Positions 14,295-26,895 of a stretch of DNA of 64,000 nt are shown here, piece by piece. The DNA is from Pleodorina starrii (lineage: Eukaryota > Chlorophyta > Chlorophyceae > Chlamydomonadales > Volvocaceae): contig BRXU01000009.1 in assembly GCA_030267565.1 (NCBI GenBank), positions 2,316,001 to 2,380,000 on the forward strand. Reading direction: 5' to 3'. The notes beneath the pieces are model-generated. The model saw only the letters and a program-made list of their open reading frames with translations. It was not told the DNA's origin and searched no databases. The stretch's first letter is position 1; the number at the start of each line of letters is the position of its first letter. The translations under genes were made by a program, and so were the position numbers.

Positions 14295-17200
14295 ATGTTT
14301 GAGGATAGGCTGCCAACGGCGACCAGTAAAGCACAAAATGCACTTGAAAAGAAGATTCTGCCGTTTTACCAGGAGCTTGAGCCCGTCGATGCCGATGAGC
14401 TGCACGATTTTCTGGAGCTGCAGCGCGACAGCCACATCGCGTACATACATAGCGGCCTGGGCCAGCTAGGTGCAGGGTTTGCGGTCCTGGACGCCAGCCG
14501 CACCTGGATGGTGTACTGGATGGTGCACTCGCTTGCCCTGCTGGACGCCCCGCTGCCCCGTGACGTGACGGCTGACAACATCGCAGCCTTCCTGGGCTCG
14601 TGCCAACACAGCGAGGGTGGCTTCGGGGGCGGGCCCATGCAGATACCGCACTTAGCGCCCACGTATGCCGCTGTCGCGGCAATCGTCACGCTTGGCGGGA
14701 CAGCGCTGGCGGTAATAGATCGCGCGAAGGCCCGTGACTTCCTCTTCCGCATGTGCATTCCGCCTGAGCAGGGAGGTGGATTCAGCGTCCACGAAGGTAA
14801 GGCGGGCTGCAAGCGATTGCTTGTCACCGCCGCTCGCCCATGGGTCCGCACCGCTGACTTGTGCTCGGGGAAAGCTGCGCCACCCGCTGTGGGCATGCCC
14901 GTTAAATGCGTTTAAAATGGGCGATTTCCTTTTATATGATTTGCATCAGTTCAGCTGCGCGTTATCCGGCAGGTTCCAAACGCTAGGCGGCGGCAGATGG
15001 ACGAACGCCATAATGAGCTCATGACGCCCCCCCGGCCCGCCAGCACCGTCGCCTTCCTTTTGTTCCCTGTTGTCCCCTGCTGCCCCCTGCTGCGCCCTGG
15101 CTCTGGGCCCAAACACGCGTTCGCAACCGGGTGGCTGCGCAACGCAGGCGGCGAGGGCGACCTGCGCGCCTGCTACACCGCCATGGCGGTGGCCCACATG
15201 CTGGGTCTGGAGGAGGGCGACAAGCAGGAGCTGCTGCGCCGCTCCGGCATGGCGCAGTACGTGCGGGCGTGCCAGGTAGGTGCGCACACGCGTGCACATG
15301 CGCGTGTGTATATATGCGCGCCAAGCCGACCCGCCCGCCTGCCCAACACACCCTCCATCGTTTAAATTGTCGCCGTCCTCTTCCTCCTCCTGGTCGCCAC
15401 CTGCGTGCTGCAGACCTACGAGGGCGGCCTGGGCGGCGAGCCTGGCAACGAGGCCCACGGCGGCTACTCGTTCTGTGGGGTGGCAGCGCTGATGCTGGCG
15501 GGTGGTCCGGCGCTGGTGGGGTCCAGTCTGGATGTGCCCCGCCTGCTGCACTGGCTGGTGCACCGACAGGTGGGGGGGGCGGGGGGGTGAGGAGGAGAAG
15601 AGGCAGGTGGGGGCGGGTTTGGGAAGGAGAGGAAAGGAAAGGAGAGCTGCAGGGAAAGACGGCAGGCGAGGCAGGGGCGGGGGTGGAAAAAAAGGGAAGA
15701 AACGGAGGGCGTCGGGTTGTCGGGCTGGGGAGTGGGTCCCATCGGTCCCATGGGTCCGGTTGAGGTTGGGCAAGCGGCAGGAGGGGGGGCGCGAATTGCT
15801 CGGGGAGGGTTAGAAGGAACGGGCAGAGCTGAGGCAAAGCTGAAGCAGAGCTGAGGCTGGGTTGAGATGTTGGTGTGTTGGTGCTGGGAGCCTTGAAAGG
15901 GACTGCTGGGCTGGGCAAGGCAGGGCAGGGCCCGATGGCCCCAACCACAGCGACACGGCGGCGCCCGCCCCGGCGCTTCATCGCTCCTGGACTCTCGCGC
16001 TGACGACCTCTTCCCTCCCCTTCCCTTTCCCCCTCCCCTCAGGGCTCCATGGAGGGCGGCTTCAACGGCCGCACCAACAAACTGGTGGATGGCTGCTACA
16101 GCTTCTGGCAGGGAGGAATCTTCCCGCTGCTGGCGCAGCTGCCCCTGGCGGCGCTGCGGCCGCCCCGGGTGGGTGGGTGGGCGGGTGAAACGACGAGCCC
16201 CAGCCCAGTAACCACCAGGCAAAGGGCGAAGGGCGGTGTGAGTAGGGCTGAGGCGGTTGCAAGGCCCCGCCTGGGATTGGCCCCGCATTGTCAGTGCCTA
16301 CCCACCCCCCAACGGCCTGCGCTGTGCTGTGCTGTGCTGTGCCGGTGGCGCAGGTGCCGGCCTCCAGTGCCCCGCGTCAGGACGTGCAGATCCCCCCGGC
16401 TCCCATGATGGCCGCATCGCCGCCCTTCGAACTGGTGGGTGTGGGGCTGGGGCCTGGGGCTGTGCGCACTCGAGTGAGTGCGTGTGTGTGTATGGGGGAG
16501 GCCGTGCTTCCGGTTTGGGTGTACTCGTTTGAACCGCATGAGTCAACCGTCGTCATGCTGGAGGGTGTGAAGCGGGGTGTGAACGGTCTGTCATTCCGGA
16601 CGAGCTGTGCATTGCAGTGCGGCCCGTGTGGGGGGCCCCCGCGCAACTGAGCCAACCCAGGCCGCGGACCCACCGACCCTCACGGACCCTCACGGACCGG
16701 AGACAGCGCCTCCATCATGACGCCTGTTGTGCACCTAAGTGACCCCAACGGACAGTCACCTCCACTCCACCTCCACCTCCGGGTCCTGGGTCCGCTCGCC
16801 CGCGTCGCCTCCGTTCCACCGCTGCGGTCTCATCTTTCCCTCCGCCCCCCGGGCTCCTCTCCCCCTAACTGGCCTGGCCAACTACTGGTATCCGGACCGC
16901 GTTCCTCCACACACACACACCCCACACACGCACACACCCACGCACGAACACACTCCGCTCTCGCCCCCGCCCCGTTAGGCTGAGGAGGAGATGCACAGCC
17001 GCATGCACGCCTACGACTCGCTGCGGGGCCGCGCGCTGGCCGCCAGTGACGACGCGGACTCGGCGCTCAAGGGCGCGGCGGCTCGCCACTCGGCTGGCAA
17101 GGCGGTGGCGGCGAGGGAGCTGCTGGACCAGGCGGCGGCGGCGCACGAGGTGAGGTGGGGGGGAGGGACCGGAGGACAGCCGTTGGGGCTTGGGGCGGGA

Positions 17201-18359
17201 GAGAGGGTGTGACAGCGGTTTGGGGGCAGCAGGGGGCCGGGGGCGGATTGGGCTCGTTGATGCCCGAAATGGATCGGGGGGCGGATATCTGCTCCTCTGA
17301 GCTCCAGCAGCAGCTACTTCCGCTGCCTTTCGACGTTTTGCCTCTTCCACGTTTCCCCTCTGTCCCTCTTCCTGGTTTGAACAACATTTACCTCCTTCGC
17401 CTCCCTCCCTTCCCCTCTGTCCCTCCTCTTGGATGGCGTATGCCACCGGCTCGCCCCTCCCCTCCCTCCCCTCGCCTCCCTGCCTCCCTCCCTCCAGGCT
17501 GCGGAGCTGGCCACCACCCAGCTGGCCTGCATCAACGTGTCGGCCTTCTCCATCTGCCCGCCGCCCGACCCCGAGCTGCTGCTGGTGCAAGAGCAGCAGC
17601 ACCTGCAGGCGGCGGAGAGCAGGGGGCAGCAGGCGCAGCAGGCGCAACAGCAGGGACAGGGACAGGGACAAGCACAGCAGCCAGAGGCGGCGGCGCCGCA
17701 GGCTCAGCAGCAGCAGGGGCAGCAGCAGCAGCAGGCGGGGGCGCAGCAGCCGGTGGGGCAGCAGGGGCAGCAGGGGCAGGGGCAGGCTAATCCGCCGCCG
17801 CCGCCGCTGTGCAACTATGAGGCGCTGCAGCTGTGGATCCTCAAGTGGGTCCCGGATCGGTTCTTCGGTTTTCCTCAACCCTAGCCCGGTGGCCAGCGCT
17901 TTGCTCGGGGTCGTTACGGGCTCGTCGTTCTGCCCCTCACCCCTGCCTCCCACCCCTGCCAACTCTGCCTTTCCATTACCTAACGTCATGTACCGCCTAC
18001 GGGGGCTCCGGATTATCCGTGGATTGGATAAGCCCCTGTTCCCACCTTGCTCCCGACCTGTCTTTCCCCCTCCCCCCTCCCCCTCCTCCTCCCCCCACAG
18101 GTGCTGCCAAGCCACCAAGGGCGGCCTGCGCGACAAGCCCGGCAAGCCCGTCGACTTCTACCACACCTGCTACTGCCTGAGCGGCCTGGCGGCGGCGCAG
18201 CACGCGCCCGGCGCGCAGGCCCTGGGCCACCGGGACACCAACCTGCTCCGCCGCGCCGACCCCGCAGTCAACGTGGTGGAGGACAAGCTGGCGGCGGCAA
18301 GGGACTACTTCGCCGCCAGGCCACTGCCGGCGCTGGCGGCGCCCATGCCGCTGGGGTAG
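14295..18359 (+). CDS. FTB: Protein farnesyltransferase beta subunit
   Basis: Exons: 14295-14796, 15148-15275, 15414-15569, 16043-16168, 16354-16434, 16979-17149, 17498-17844, 18101-18359 (TAG), giving 589 residues. It pairs with an alpha subunit to attach farnesyl to CaaX-box cysteines. The prenyltransferase alpha-alpha barrel repeats are clear: GGFGGGP, GGEGDLRACY, GGLGGEPG.EAHGGYSFC, GGFNGRTNK. The Zn ligands of the family are present: Asp278 and Cys280 in LVDGCYSFWQ, and His525 in DFYHTCYCLSGL. The diphosphate-site RDKPGK motif and the Arg in GDLR are also present. The protein is longer than the usual 430-500 residues. The excess lies in roughly residues 305-495, an Ala-rich helix-like stretch followed by a Gln/Gly/Ala-rich run encoded by exon 7. 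The catalytic blocks on both sides are intact, so activity is expected. Confidence 0.95.
16319..16345 (+). repeat. GCTGT pentamer microsatellite in an FTB intron
   Basis: About five tandem GCTGT units sit just before the acceptor of exon 5 (16354). They are part of the intron's 3' end and have no coding role. Confidence 0.8.
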
Positions 18360-18678
18360 CGGCGGCAAGAGGCGTAGGCGCTTGGCGGTTGCTGGGGCTG
18401 AGGCTCCTAGTCGGGAGGCGGGATGTGGATTCGGGATAGGGGGATCTGCGTTCGGACTGGGTGGTACGGTATGATGGGATGGGATGGGAACATGGGATGA
18501 GGTGGGGTGGGGTGGGGTGGGGTGTCTTCTGGTGGTTATTGGATTTGGGTTCGATGGTTGTGTAGGGTTGTGTCATATCTTGTCGCAGTGCCTTGGTGCG
18601 TGTTGTGTTGGGCGGGTGTGCATGATGTCAGGCGCCTCGACGCTCTGTGGTTGCCGTAACGGTCCGGAGCGCCTAGCG
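18360..18678. other. Downstream region of farnesyltransferase
   Basis: This should be FTB 3' UTR. It includes a GGGGT repeat near 18503-18525. No TGTAA was found here; the next one noticed on this strand is near 19468, beyond the channel relic. The 3' end of the transcript is therefore unresolved. Confidence 0.5.
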
Positions 18679-19697
18679 TCATGTCGAGAGCCTAGGCGGG
18701 CTGCGAGACGCACAGCGCGCGATCCTATGCGTGGGCTGTAGAGAAGTGGTGGTGGTGATTTGCAGAGCATTGGAGTCTTCCTGCTTCAAGATCCCATCCG
18801 CAAACCAATGAATATCCAATACCAAGCTCGCCGTTCCAATAATGATCCACCCAGAAGAAGAAACTGCGAGGAAACACACACATCGTCAGGGCGTTGCTCG
18901 CAGTCAAAGGGGTGGCGCGTCAGGGACTCGACGGTGGTTGGCGTCCGTTTGGCGCAGCCCGACAGCCCAGCGCAAACCGCAAGCGCAAAGTTTTTGCACA
19001 GGCGACGGGCAGCATTACTGCTGCAGCGCTTTACCTCAGTAGATACTTGTCCACAAACACGCACGACAGCACGACATCCAGCGCGAACGTTATGATGAAC
19101 ATGCCGAGCTGCGCACAGGTATGTTGCGCCGGAGGGCAATGTTGGTTCCAACTGTTCCAACAACATGGTCGCGCCGATTTGGTAACTTCGGCCCGACGGA
19201 AGGGCCCACTAGCCGGACGACGAAAGGCTCACCAGGATACCTGACACCACGGTCCTTGCGTCCACGCTGCCAGCTGATACATCGCATACATCAACGGCGT
19301 ACAGGCAGAATAAGGTGATGATAACGGTAATCAAAAGCCAATATTTGCTTGCCAGCGTCGCTCCCAACCGTTCGCAAACTGCGGGCCTGAATAGTGAAAG
19401 CGCGCGCCGCTTCCTCCAATTGTTCAGTGCCCACCACCAGTCGTGTGGCCGACAAACACTCTCCACATGCTGTAACGTCTTGTCGAGGGTGGCAGAAAGT
19501 CCTGCCGATGGTGCACCGGCTGTCAGAGCTGACGCATCCTCTTGCCCATCGAGCAGACTGGGGCCCACCTCCAGATCTGCCGGAACTACCGGCACGCCCA
19601 TGTTGGGCCAGTCCAGCGAAAGCCGGGCCACAAAACTCTTCGTCCATTCGTGACCTATCCGGCACGTCCCGTTTCCATCAAGGCAACGATCGATCAA
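18679..19697 (-). pseudogene. Relic of a voltage-gated ion-channel-like gene (frameshifted, truncated)
   Basis: Three exon-like blocks on the minus strand read 19697-19233, 19108-19035 and 18863 downward. The first ends in a membrane helix, KYWLLITVIITLFCLYAVDV, preceded by basic residues. The second, LGMFIITFALDVVLSCVF, is a second helix, and its first splice keeps frame. Joining to the third block gives KYLLSFFFWVD. The frame then breaks: the expected continuation IIGTASLVLDIHWFADGIL is in the next frame because of one surplus base near 18844. The pattern helix, helix, FFFWVD, hydrophobic helix resembles S1-S3 of voltage-gated cation channels. Both possible frames stop within about 60 codons, and the pore and S4-S6 are absent. 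I infer a dead 5' fragment. Alternatives are a sequencing error at the shift, or a short gene with unusual splicing. Confidence 0.6.
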
Positions 19698-20080
19698 TCA
19701 TAGTAAAAACAGATGTAAAAAAATTAATGTCGTGTCGGGTAACTCAAGGTTAAATTGGACAAAGGTCCGAGAAGGCCCCCTCAGGTTGCAGAGAAACCAA
19801 AGATTTACTGAAAATGAGTTCTCATCCTGTATTAGCGAAAGGCCACAATACATCACGACAGTTGCTCCTTGCTGCAGGTGACTGGGCAATATCTTCCGGT
19901 TGGCCGTATATCGGGACAACGGTATTCAGCAACCGGAGCTCCTCTTCACAGATGGCCAGCGCAGAAGAAAAATCGCTTGCAAGATGTCATAAAAAATCTA
20001 CGGCATATCCTAATCGTGTGGAGGCTTTAGGCTGTGTAATAGATGGGCGGCAGCTAGAGTTTGCGGCCTGTCCCTGATCT
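19698..20080. other. Intergenic, no gene seen
   Basis: This AT-richer stretch lies between the start of the channel relic (minus) and the start codon of the nucleotidyltransferase gene (plus). It is the presumed promoter of the latter. I see no coding region or clear element. Confidence 0.5.
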
Positions 20081-23000
20081 ATGGCGTCTCCTGGTAGCTA
20101 TGGTAGTAGTTATGGGAGCAGCCTCGGGGCCAGTAGCTTTGGAGGCCAGCCGTCGAGGACACAACCTTCGGTGGAAACCATTATTGAAAGGAACTGGTCC
20201 TTCGATCAGGGCCAGCACAAGACCAAGTGCCGCGCGGATGCAGCCGAATTTTTGGAGCAAAGCTTACGGTCGCTTGCCAAGGTGCGTCCTGGGGAAGGCG
20301 AAACGCCGGACGCCAGCCATCTGACCCGTCCGCAGGCCCAATAAACCCGAAACCTCCCCCCTGTCCGTAATCCCGAAACCTTGGCCGGTGGTCATGACCC
20401 GCCCACAGAGCCGGGAGCCAGGGGAACACGACGGCGCCGCCCGGCAGGGCGCCATCGAGCGCCTGCAGTCACTCCTCCGCGACCCTTACCTCTTCCCGCC
20501 TCCCAGCCGGCTGCATCTGGTGCCGTACGGATCCTTCCTGAGTTCCTGCTACAGCCGCAGCTCAGATCTGGACCTGGCGCTGACGGGCGAGGTGGCGGAG
20601 GCGGTGGTGGGGCAGCGGGAGGGCTTTGCGCCCGGGCCCGCGGTGCCGCTGGTAGGTGGGGATGGGCATGTGCGGCAAAGGACGCGAGTGCCTGATCTTG
20701 TTGCGTCTCTCGAATGCAGCGAACCCACGATGTACCCATCCCACAACCCTGTTCGTTTCCGTCATACACAGATAGTGTTGTTTAAAAGTACGGGAGGGCC
20801 ACCGATGTCACGGTGGGGTGGTGACCTCGGACTGCTGGCGGTGGTTGCGGCGGGCGCTGGGGGGGCGGCTGGTGATGTCATGTGATGTGGGTTGGGTTGG
20901 GTTGGGGTGGGCGGTCATGGGTCTTGCGCATGGGTCCGGAGAGGTGTCAAGAGACGTGGGAAAGGCCCCGGGCGCGAACGGCAGGGCGCGCGATCTGCCT
21001 GATCGCGCGGGCCTATGACGGCAAGCGTGCCCTCATATGACGCGGGCCCTCACTTCCTTGGGGGCGCCCACGGGGCCACCCACCGCATGCAGGAGCTGCT
21101 CACCAGGGAGGATTGCGTGGAGCTGCTGCGACGGCTGGCGAACGCGCTGGAGGGGCGGCAGATGACCCGTGGGTCGGTGGACCGCAAGCCGCTGGACGCC
21201 CGCGTGCCGATCATCAAGTGGGTCGGGTCGCACGAGCCCGTGTGCTTGGCCGGCTCGGCCCAGCCCGCGAGCAAGGCTGCGTCCAATCGTCTACGTTGGC
21301 TTGGGCGAGGCTTAGGGTGGTTGGGTTTTTGAGAGGGATGGCTTGGGGGCCTGGAGGTGCGCTGGGGCTTGAGCACAAAGAAGCCCCTTGCTGGGCCCCC
21401 AGCAACCCACAGTCCCCTGGCCCCTCCCCCCCTGGCCTCCCCCCAGGTTCGAGGAGGCGGTCAGCGGCATCGAGTGCGACGTGTGCGTCACCACTCGGGG
21501 CTGCGACTTCAAGGCCTCCATCATGCGGCTGCTGCACGGCCTGCAGCCCTCACTGGGGCCGCTCATACAGCTGGTGGGGCCGCGTGTATGTGTGTGTGTG
21601 TGTGTGTGGGTGTATTGGGAGGGTGGGTGTATATTGGGAGGGAGGGGGTTGAGCACAGCACGACAAAGAGGGCCCTGGGGAAGTTGCGTGGGTGGGTGGG
21701 TGGGTGGGTGGGTGCGTGCGTGCAGCTAGGGTGGGTGGGTGGGTGGGTGGGGTGCGTGCAGCTGCCCTGTCCCTCTCGCCATCCCTCCCTCCTTTACTAA
21801 CACCATTACCACTACTCAGCGTTCAGCATTGTACCTACCACGTACACACCATCAGTGTATGTCGCTGCGCCCTCCCTGGCGCCCCTCCTCTGGCGCTGTC
21901 AGGTCAAGGCCTGGGCCAAGCACCACGACATCAACTCGGCGCACTGCTGCACCCTCAACAGCTGGAGCCTGGCCCTCATGGTGCTGTTCAGTCTGCAGTC
22001 CTTCCCGGGGGGGCACCTGCTGCCGCCGCTGTGGCGCATGTTCCATGACGAGGAGCCCACGGGCGCGGGTGGCGCGGGCAGGCCGCTGCAGGTGGGGGAG
22101 GGGTTTGAACAGTGCGGTGCGTCAGTGGGGGGGAGGGCGGGGCCTGCGCTTCGGCTGAGGCACTGCCTCGTTCCTCCACACACCAACCCTGTCCACAACG
22201 TCGCCCGCGCCCGCATCTGCTGGCCTCCCACGCAACTCAACCCGACGAAGTGCGGTTCGGGTCCTTTTATCTCCACTCCACCTCGGACGAACTGCTTGCT
22301 GCTGCAGGATAAGAGCCTGCCGCTGGATGTGATGCTGGCGGTGGCAGGGGCCAGGTGGGTGTGTGGAGTGGCGTGGTGGAATGGGATAGCGTGGACAAGG
22401 CACCAAGGGGGTGTGCCCGGGTTGGGCGGGATGAGGCCGGGGGGATGGGCGGGTGGATGATGGATTGTGGTTGCGGCGGCAACATGGCCAATTGGTGGTT
22501 ACGGTTAACGGTTTCCCGGGTACGACAGCTCCATGTGCCATTTCACCGCTGCATCACTTCGCTCCGCTCGCTGCGGGGCCCGGCCCGGCCCACCGTCGCA
22601 CCCTGCTTCCCCCGGCCCTCTTGCCGTCGCCGCGAATGGAAACAAACCACGTGCTGCGGCGCGGCGTGCCGCGCTGTCTCATGTCCCACACCACACCACA
22701 CCACGTCACACAACATCACATCACGCCACACCATATCACACCACGTCACACCGCACCACACCTCACTACCTCACCATCCCACAGGTGCGGCGAGGAGGGC
22801 GAGCTGCTGCTGGCCCCCCACTGGGCGCGCAGCGGCCCGCCGGGTCTGTTGGAGCAGCTGTTGTGGTTCCTGTCCTGCTTTGGAACCATCATGTGCCAAT
22901 GGAGGGACAACCCGGCGCAGCGGTGAGGCCAGGGGGGGCCAGGTGGGGGTTGTAATACAGACGATGCCCGCAGCGGAGGGACGTAGGCCAGGGGACGTGG

Positions 23001-26000
23001 TGCGGGATAATGAAGAGGTAAGGCAGCGGAGGGACGGGGGCGACGCATTCTGTTTTCTCACCCCGTCGTGCGGCCCTTCCCGGCTGTGAACTGGCAGGAA
23101 CTGGCGAGTGAGCGCTTGGCGGGGTCGCGGCTACACGGGCCGCTTCCCGAAGGCCTACATGGCGGCCGTGGAGGAGCCCTTTGACAGCAACGACAACACG
23201 GCACGCAGCCTGGGCATACGGGTGGGCACGCGCGGAGGGAGGGAGGGAGGGGCGGGCAGAGGGGTAACCCACGTAACACGCGTGGGTTCGCGTTGCGTAG
23301 GGAGGCGGCGGGTCCTGGGTCGCGGCACGTCGGTGCGTTTGTGTGGGCAGATCCCGGTAGAGCGCACAGACCTTCCGGTTCAAGAAGCAGCCCGTCATCC
23401 AGAGAGCGGATTTCGGGTAGAGCGCACAAGCATGGGCGAGAGGGAGACCAGGCCCTGCGTGGACCTGCCGGACCGCGGAAAAGGGCCTCGTGCCCTCTCC
23501 CCGCCCTCCCGGCCCTCACAGCAATCCGTGTGTCTTATCGCGCTGGAAACAGCCCCCAGCCCGCGCCGCGCCGCCGTTGCTGCGCGCCGGCTGTTTGTCC
23601 CCCAGAAGCATCCTGCTCCCCCTGCTCATGCTCCCGCGCTCCTGCCCCTCCAGCAGTCCCGCTCCCGCTCCTGCTCCTGCGCCTGCTCTTGCTAGCGCTT
23701 GCCTTGCCTTGCCTTGCCTTGCCGGATTTCGCTCTCGCCTGAGTGAGCTTCCTGGTGCTGTCCCGTGCTGGCGACTGGCGCGTGCGTTTGGGGTCGCTCC
23801 CGCAACACAGGAGCGCCACGAAAACACGCTGCCGTACATCGCCTGGGTGTTTGGCCACTCGGTGCACCTCCTGCGCAACGTGTCGACGGTGGAGGGTGAG
23901 TGTGGGGCGCGGGGCGGGGCGTGCAGTGTATTTTTGTCTGGTTATAGCCCCCCTGCCTCTCTCTCTCTCTGTTTCTCCCTTCTCTCCCTAATCCCGCCTG
24001 CCTGACCGCCCGCTTCCTTGCTGCCGCGTGCAGATGCGGCCCGCGCGCTGGCCTGGCTGTTCGGCCCCGAGGCGCTGCCCTGCGTGGGCCTGCAGCGGCT
24101 CAAGGTGAGGGGAGGGAGAGCCTTATGCCAAGATGCGGGAGGCGCGTGCGGTCCTTCCCTGGCCCTGGCCCTAGCCCTAGGAGGAACTGGGCCCGCGTGG
24201 GATCGACAGCTCGACACGACACGACACGAACCCGCTGCTGTGCTGAGTGGCCGGCATTGGGACCCCAGACGGGGCCTTGCAAACAGCCGCACGGCCAAAC
24301 AATTGCAGAGCTTCAGGCCGCTACTGATGCTGGCTGCGGTTGCGGCCGCGGCCGCCATACAAGTGGCTTAGGGCCAAACCCCAGAGCTGCTTGAAGGCCG
24401 TGTCGCTGATTGGTGCTGTGGTTGCGGTGGCGGCTGCCGGGACGCAGGTTCCGACCGGGGGCATTGCCGAGGGCGCTCTGCGCCGCCTGGAGGGTTTGAC
24501 GCGGCAACAGCGGGGCCAGGAGGCGGAGCAGGCGGACGCGGCGGCTGCGACGGAGGTGGTGGAGTTTGAGAAGCGGGTGGTGATCAGGTGAGAGAAAAAG
24601 GTCAAGAGATGTGACCCGCGGGTCGTCGCAAGACGACGGCGGGGGTGGGGTGCCGACGGCCAGGAAGGTATGACCAGACGGCCCCCCGGAATGGTAAGGA
24701 ACCGCCCCCTGGCGGGTCAGGCGGGCCCCCCTGTTGGGGACTGTGCTTCCCTGACGAGAGCACGCCGTGTGTGTGCGTGTGTGTGTGCGTGTGCGTATGT
24801 ATGTGGAGCCGTTGTTGCAGTGCAGCAGCAGTGGTACTCGCATGCTGTCGCTGCTCCGGCTGCGTCACCCGCGGCTGTTGGCGGTTCCGCTGTCGCGCCT
24901 TCTTGGCTTTGCGGTGCGTGTCGGCCTCCAAGCTTGGATGTCCGTTGTCGTACTGCCGTACGGACCTTGTCGCACTGCAGGGCCCTCATCGACGCGACCA
25001 AGATCGGCTCCCCCATCATGACCTTGGAGGAGTGGCGCATGTACCACTCCACCAGCCGGGGACGCCCGCCGCACGCATGGCACCCGCTGGCGCCGCCGGT
25101 GCCGCCGCCGCCGCCGCCAGCGCCGCTGGCGGCACCGCCGCCGCCGCCGATGGTGCCGCGGGCACCTACCAACTTCCAGGCGTCGTCGCTGATGGTGGAC
25201 ATGCAACAGATGCTGCTGCGGCACACGCAGCAAAACCAGCAGCAGCAGCAGCAGATGCAAATGCAGCAGCAACAGTGGCAGCAGATGCAGCAGCAACAGG
25301 TGCAGCAGCAGCAGCAGCAGTCGCTGCTGCCTCCGCCGCAACTCCTGTTGCAGCAGCAGCAGCAGCAGCCGGGTCTGCCGAGCCAACAGCAGCAACAGCA
25401 GCAGCCGTATGACACGTGGTTACCGCCAGGCCTGTCCCCGGTGGGTGCGGCGGCGGGTGGCGATTTCGGGGCCACCGCTGCCGCGTTGCCGCCGGGCCTC
25501 GGCGGCCTCTCGGTCGCCTTGGGGGCCGGCGGCTTCGGCGGCTTTGGAGGTTTGAGGCCGCCTGCGGTCGGGGCCTCGGAGCCGCAGCGACCCATGCCGC
25601 AGTACCAGCCGTGCAAGGAGCTCCAACAGAAGCAAGACACACAGGCGCCGCTTCCGCAGCAGTACCACCACCAACACCAGCAGCAGCAGCAGCAGCAGCA
25701 GCAGAACGGGCAGCAGAACGGACAGCAGCAGGGTGTGCTGGGTGGGCCCACTCTCTCGCCGCCATTGGGAGCCGACTCCAGCCCAGGCCTGGCGCTGCTG
25801 CAGGCGCTGCAAGCCGCCGGGCCGGCCAAGGAAAAGGCACTTGCGGCCACCGAGCGCGCCAGGGCGGCTGCGGCTGCGGCGATGGCGAAGGTCGGTCTGG
25901 GGCCCGCGCCCCAGGGATCCGCCGCCAGCGGCGGCGGCGGTGATGGTGGGTACAACGCTTCGCCGGCGCCTGCGGCGTGGATGCCGCCCGGGGGCTTGGG

Positions 26001-26895
26001 GCTTGGGCCGTCACTCTTTGGAGCCGGGCAAACGCAGACGCCGGTGAGCGCGTTCAGTCTGTACAGCGGCGAGCAGCCGCAGCCACAGCCACAGCCGCAG
26101 CCCTCCGGCCTGCACTCGTCCTCGACGCTGTCGTCGTTGTCCCTGCCCTTCGGCATGTCGTTGTCGCTGTCTCAGTCCAAGTCGGGAAGCTCGTCCACAC
26201 TGCCGCCGGAGCAGCATCAGCACCCGCACCAGCACCACCATTACCCGCAGCCGCAGCCACAGCCACAGCGTCAGGAGCAGCAGCCGCAGCCGCAGTCGGA
26301 CCTCAATGAACTGCTGCGGCTGCTGCGCGTCTCTGACGGCGGGGACGCAGCCGCTGCGCAGCAAGCCGTGATGCGGCAACAAACGCCGCCCCAACCGCCC
26401 GGGGGCGCGGCCGCCTATCCACCTGCTCATGGATATGCGCATATTGGCAGTGTGCGGGTCCCGTCCTCGTACCTCCCATCTGGACTCGAGTCGTTGCACC
26501 AGCCGCCGCTGCCGCCGCCGCCCGGGCTGGCCCCGCCGCCGCGCGCCGATGCGTACGGCAAGTACATGTACGAGTCGCACTCGCGGCATGAAATGAATGG
26601 TGGCGGCCCCTCTGCAACTGCGGAAGCGGCGGCGGCGGCAGAGAAGGGCGCCGTACCGTCGTACAGCTACGGTGCGGCGCCGCCGCTCTTTTCCTCCGTC
26701 GCGAACGCCCTGGGCAACGCCAACGGCGCCAACAGCAACGGCGGTGGCAGCGCCGCAAACGCGAGTAGCAGTGCCAACGGCTACGCAGGCGCTTACGCTG
26801 GCAACAGCACAAACGCCCTCCGCGGGCCTCCCGGCTTCGGCCCGCTGGCGGCGGCTCGCGGCGCGCCCAGGCCGCCGCCGCCGCCGGGCTTCTAA
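20081..26895 (+). CDS. Non-canonical poly(A) polymerase / terminal uridylyltransferase-like protein
   Basis: Exons: 20081-20281, 20448-20651, 21093-21217, 21447-21573, 21903-22091, 22308-22354, 22785-22922, 23098-23221, 23811-23895, 24034-24104, 24448-24587, 24981-26895 (TAA), giving 1121 residues. It is a polymerase-beta-superfamily nucleotidyltransferase that adds nucleotides to RNA 3' ends. The helical motif GS (Gly95-Ser96) leads to SSDLDLAL with metal-binding Asp107 and Asp109. The third Asp is Asp188 in GIECDVCV. VKAWAKHHDINSA and LNSWSLALMVLFSLQ follow, as in the central domain. PFDSNDNTARSLG closes the PAP-associated domain. From about residue 490 the protein is an unstructured tail rich in Gln, Pro, Gly and Ala, with long Gln runs, ending PPPPPGF. 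The preference for UTP or ATP cannot be read from sequence. A MUT68-type role in small-RNA or decay-fragment tailing is possible, but I did not establish orthology. Confidence 0.9.
22682..22776. repeat. CACAC/CATCACA-type simple repeat in an intron
   Basis: A purine-poor tract of CACCACACC-, CATCACA- and CGTCACA-like units ends just before the acceptor of exon 7 (22785). It serves as that intron's low-complexity 3' region. Confidence 0.75.
23698..23724 (+). repeat. CCTTG pentamer microsatellite in an intron
   Basis: Five near-perfect tandem CCTTG units lie between exons ending 23221 and starting 23811. Confidence 0.8.

Noticed and set aside
24717..26156. A long Cys-rich minus-strand frame opposite the nucleotidyltransferase tail
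   Set aside because: CAG/CAGCAG codons read backwards give Cys and Leu runs. The plus strand is continuous with the catalytic exons.
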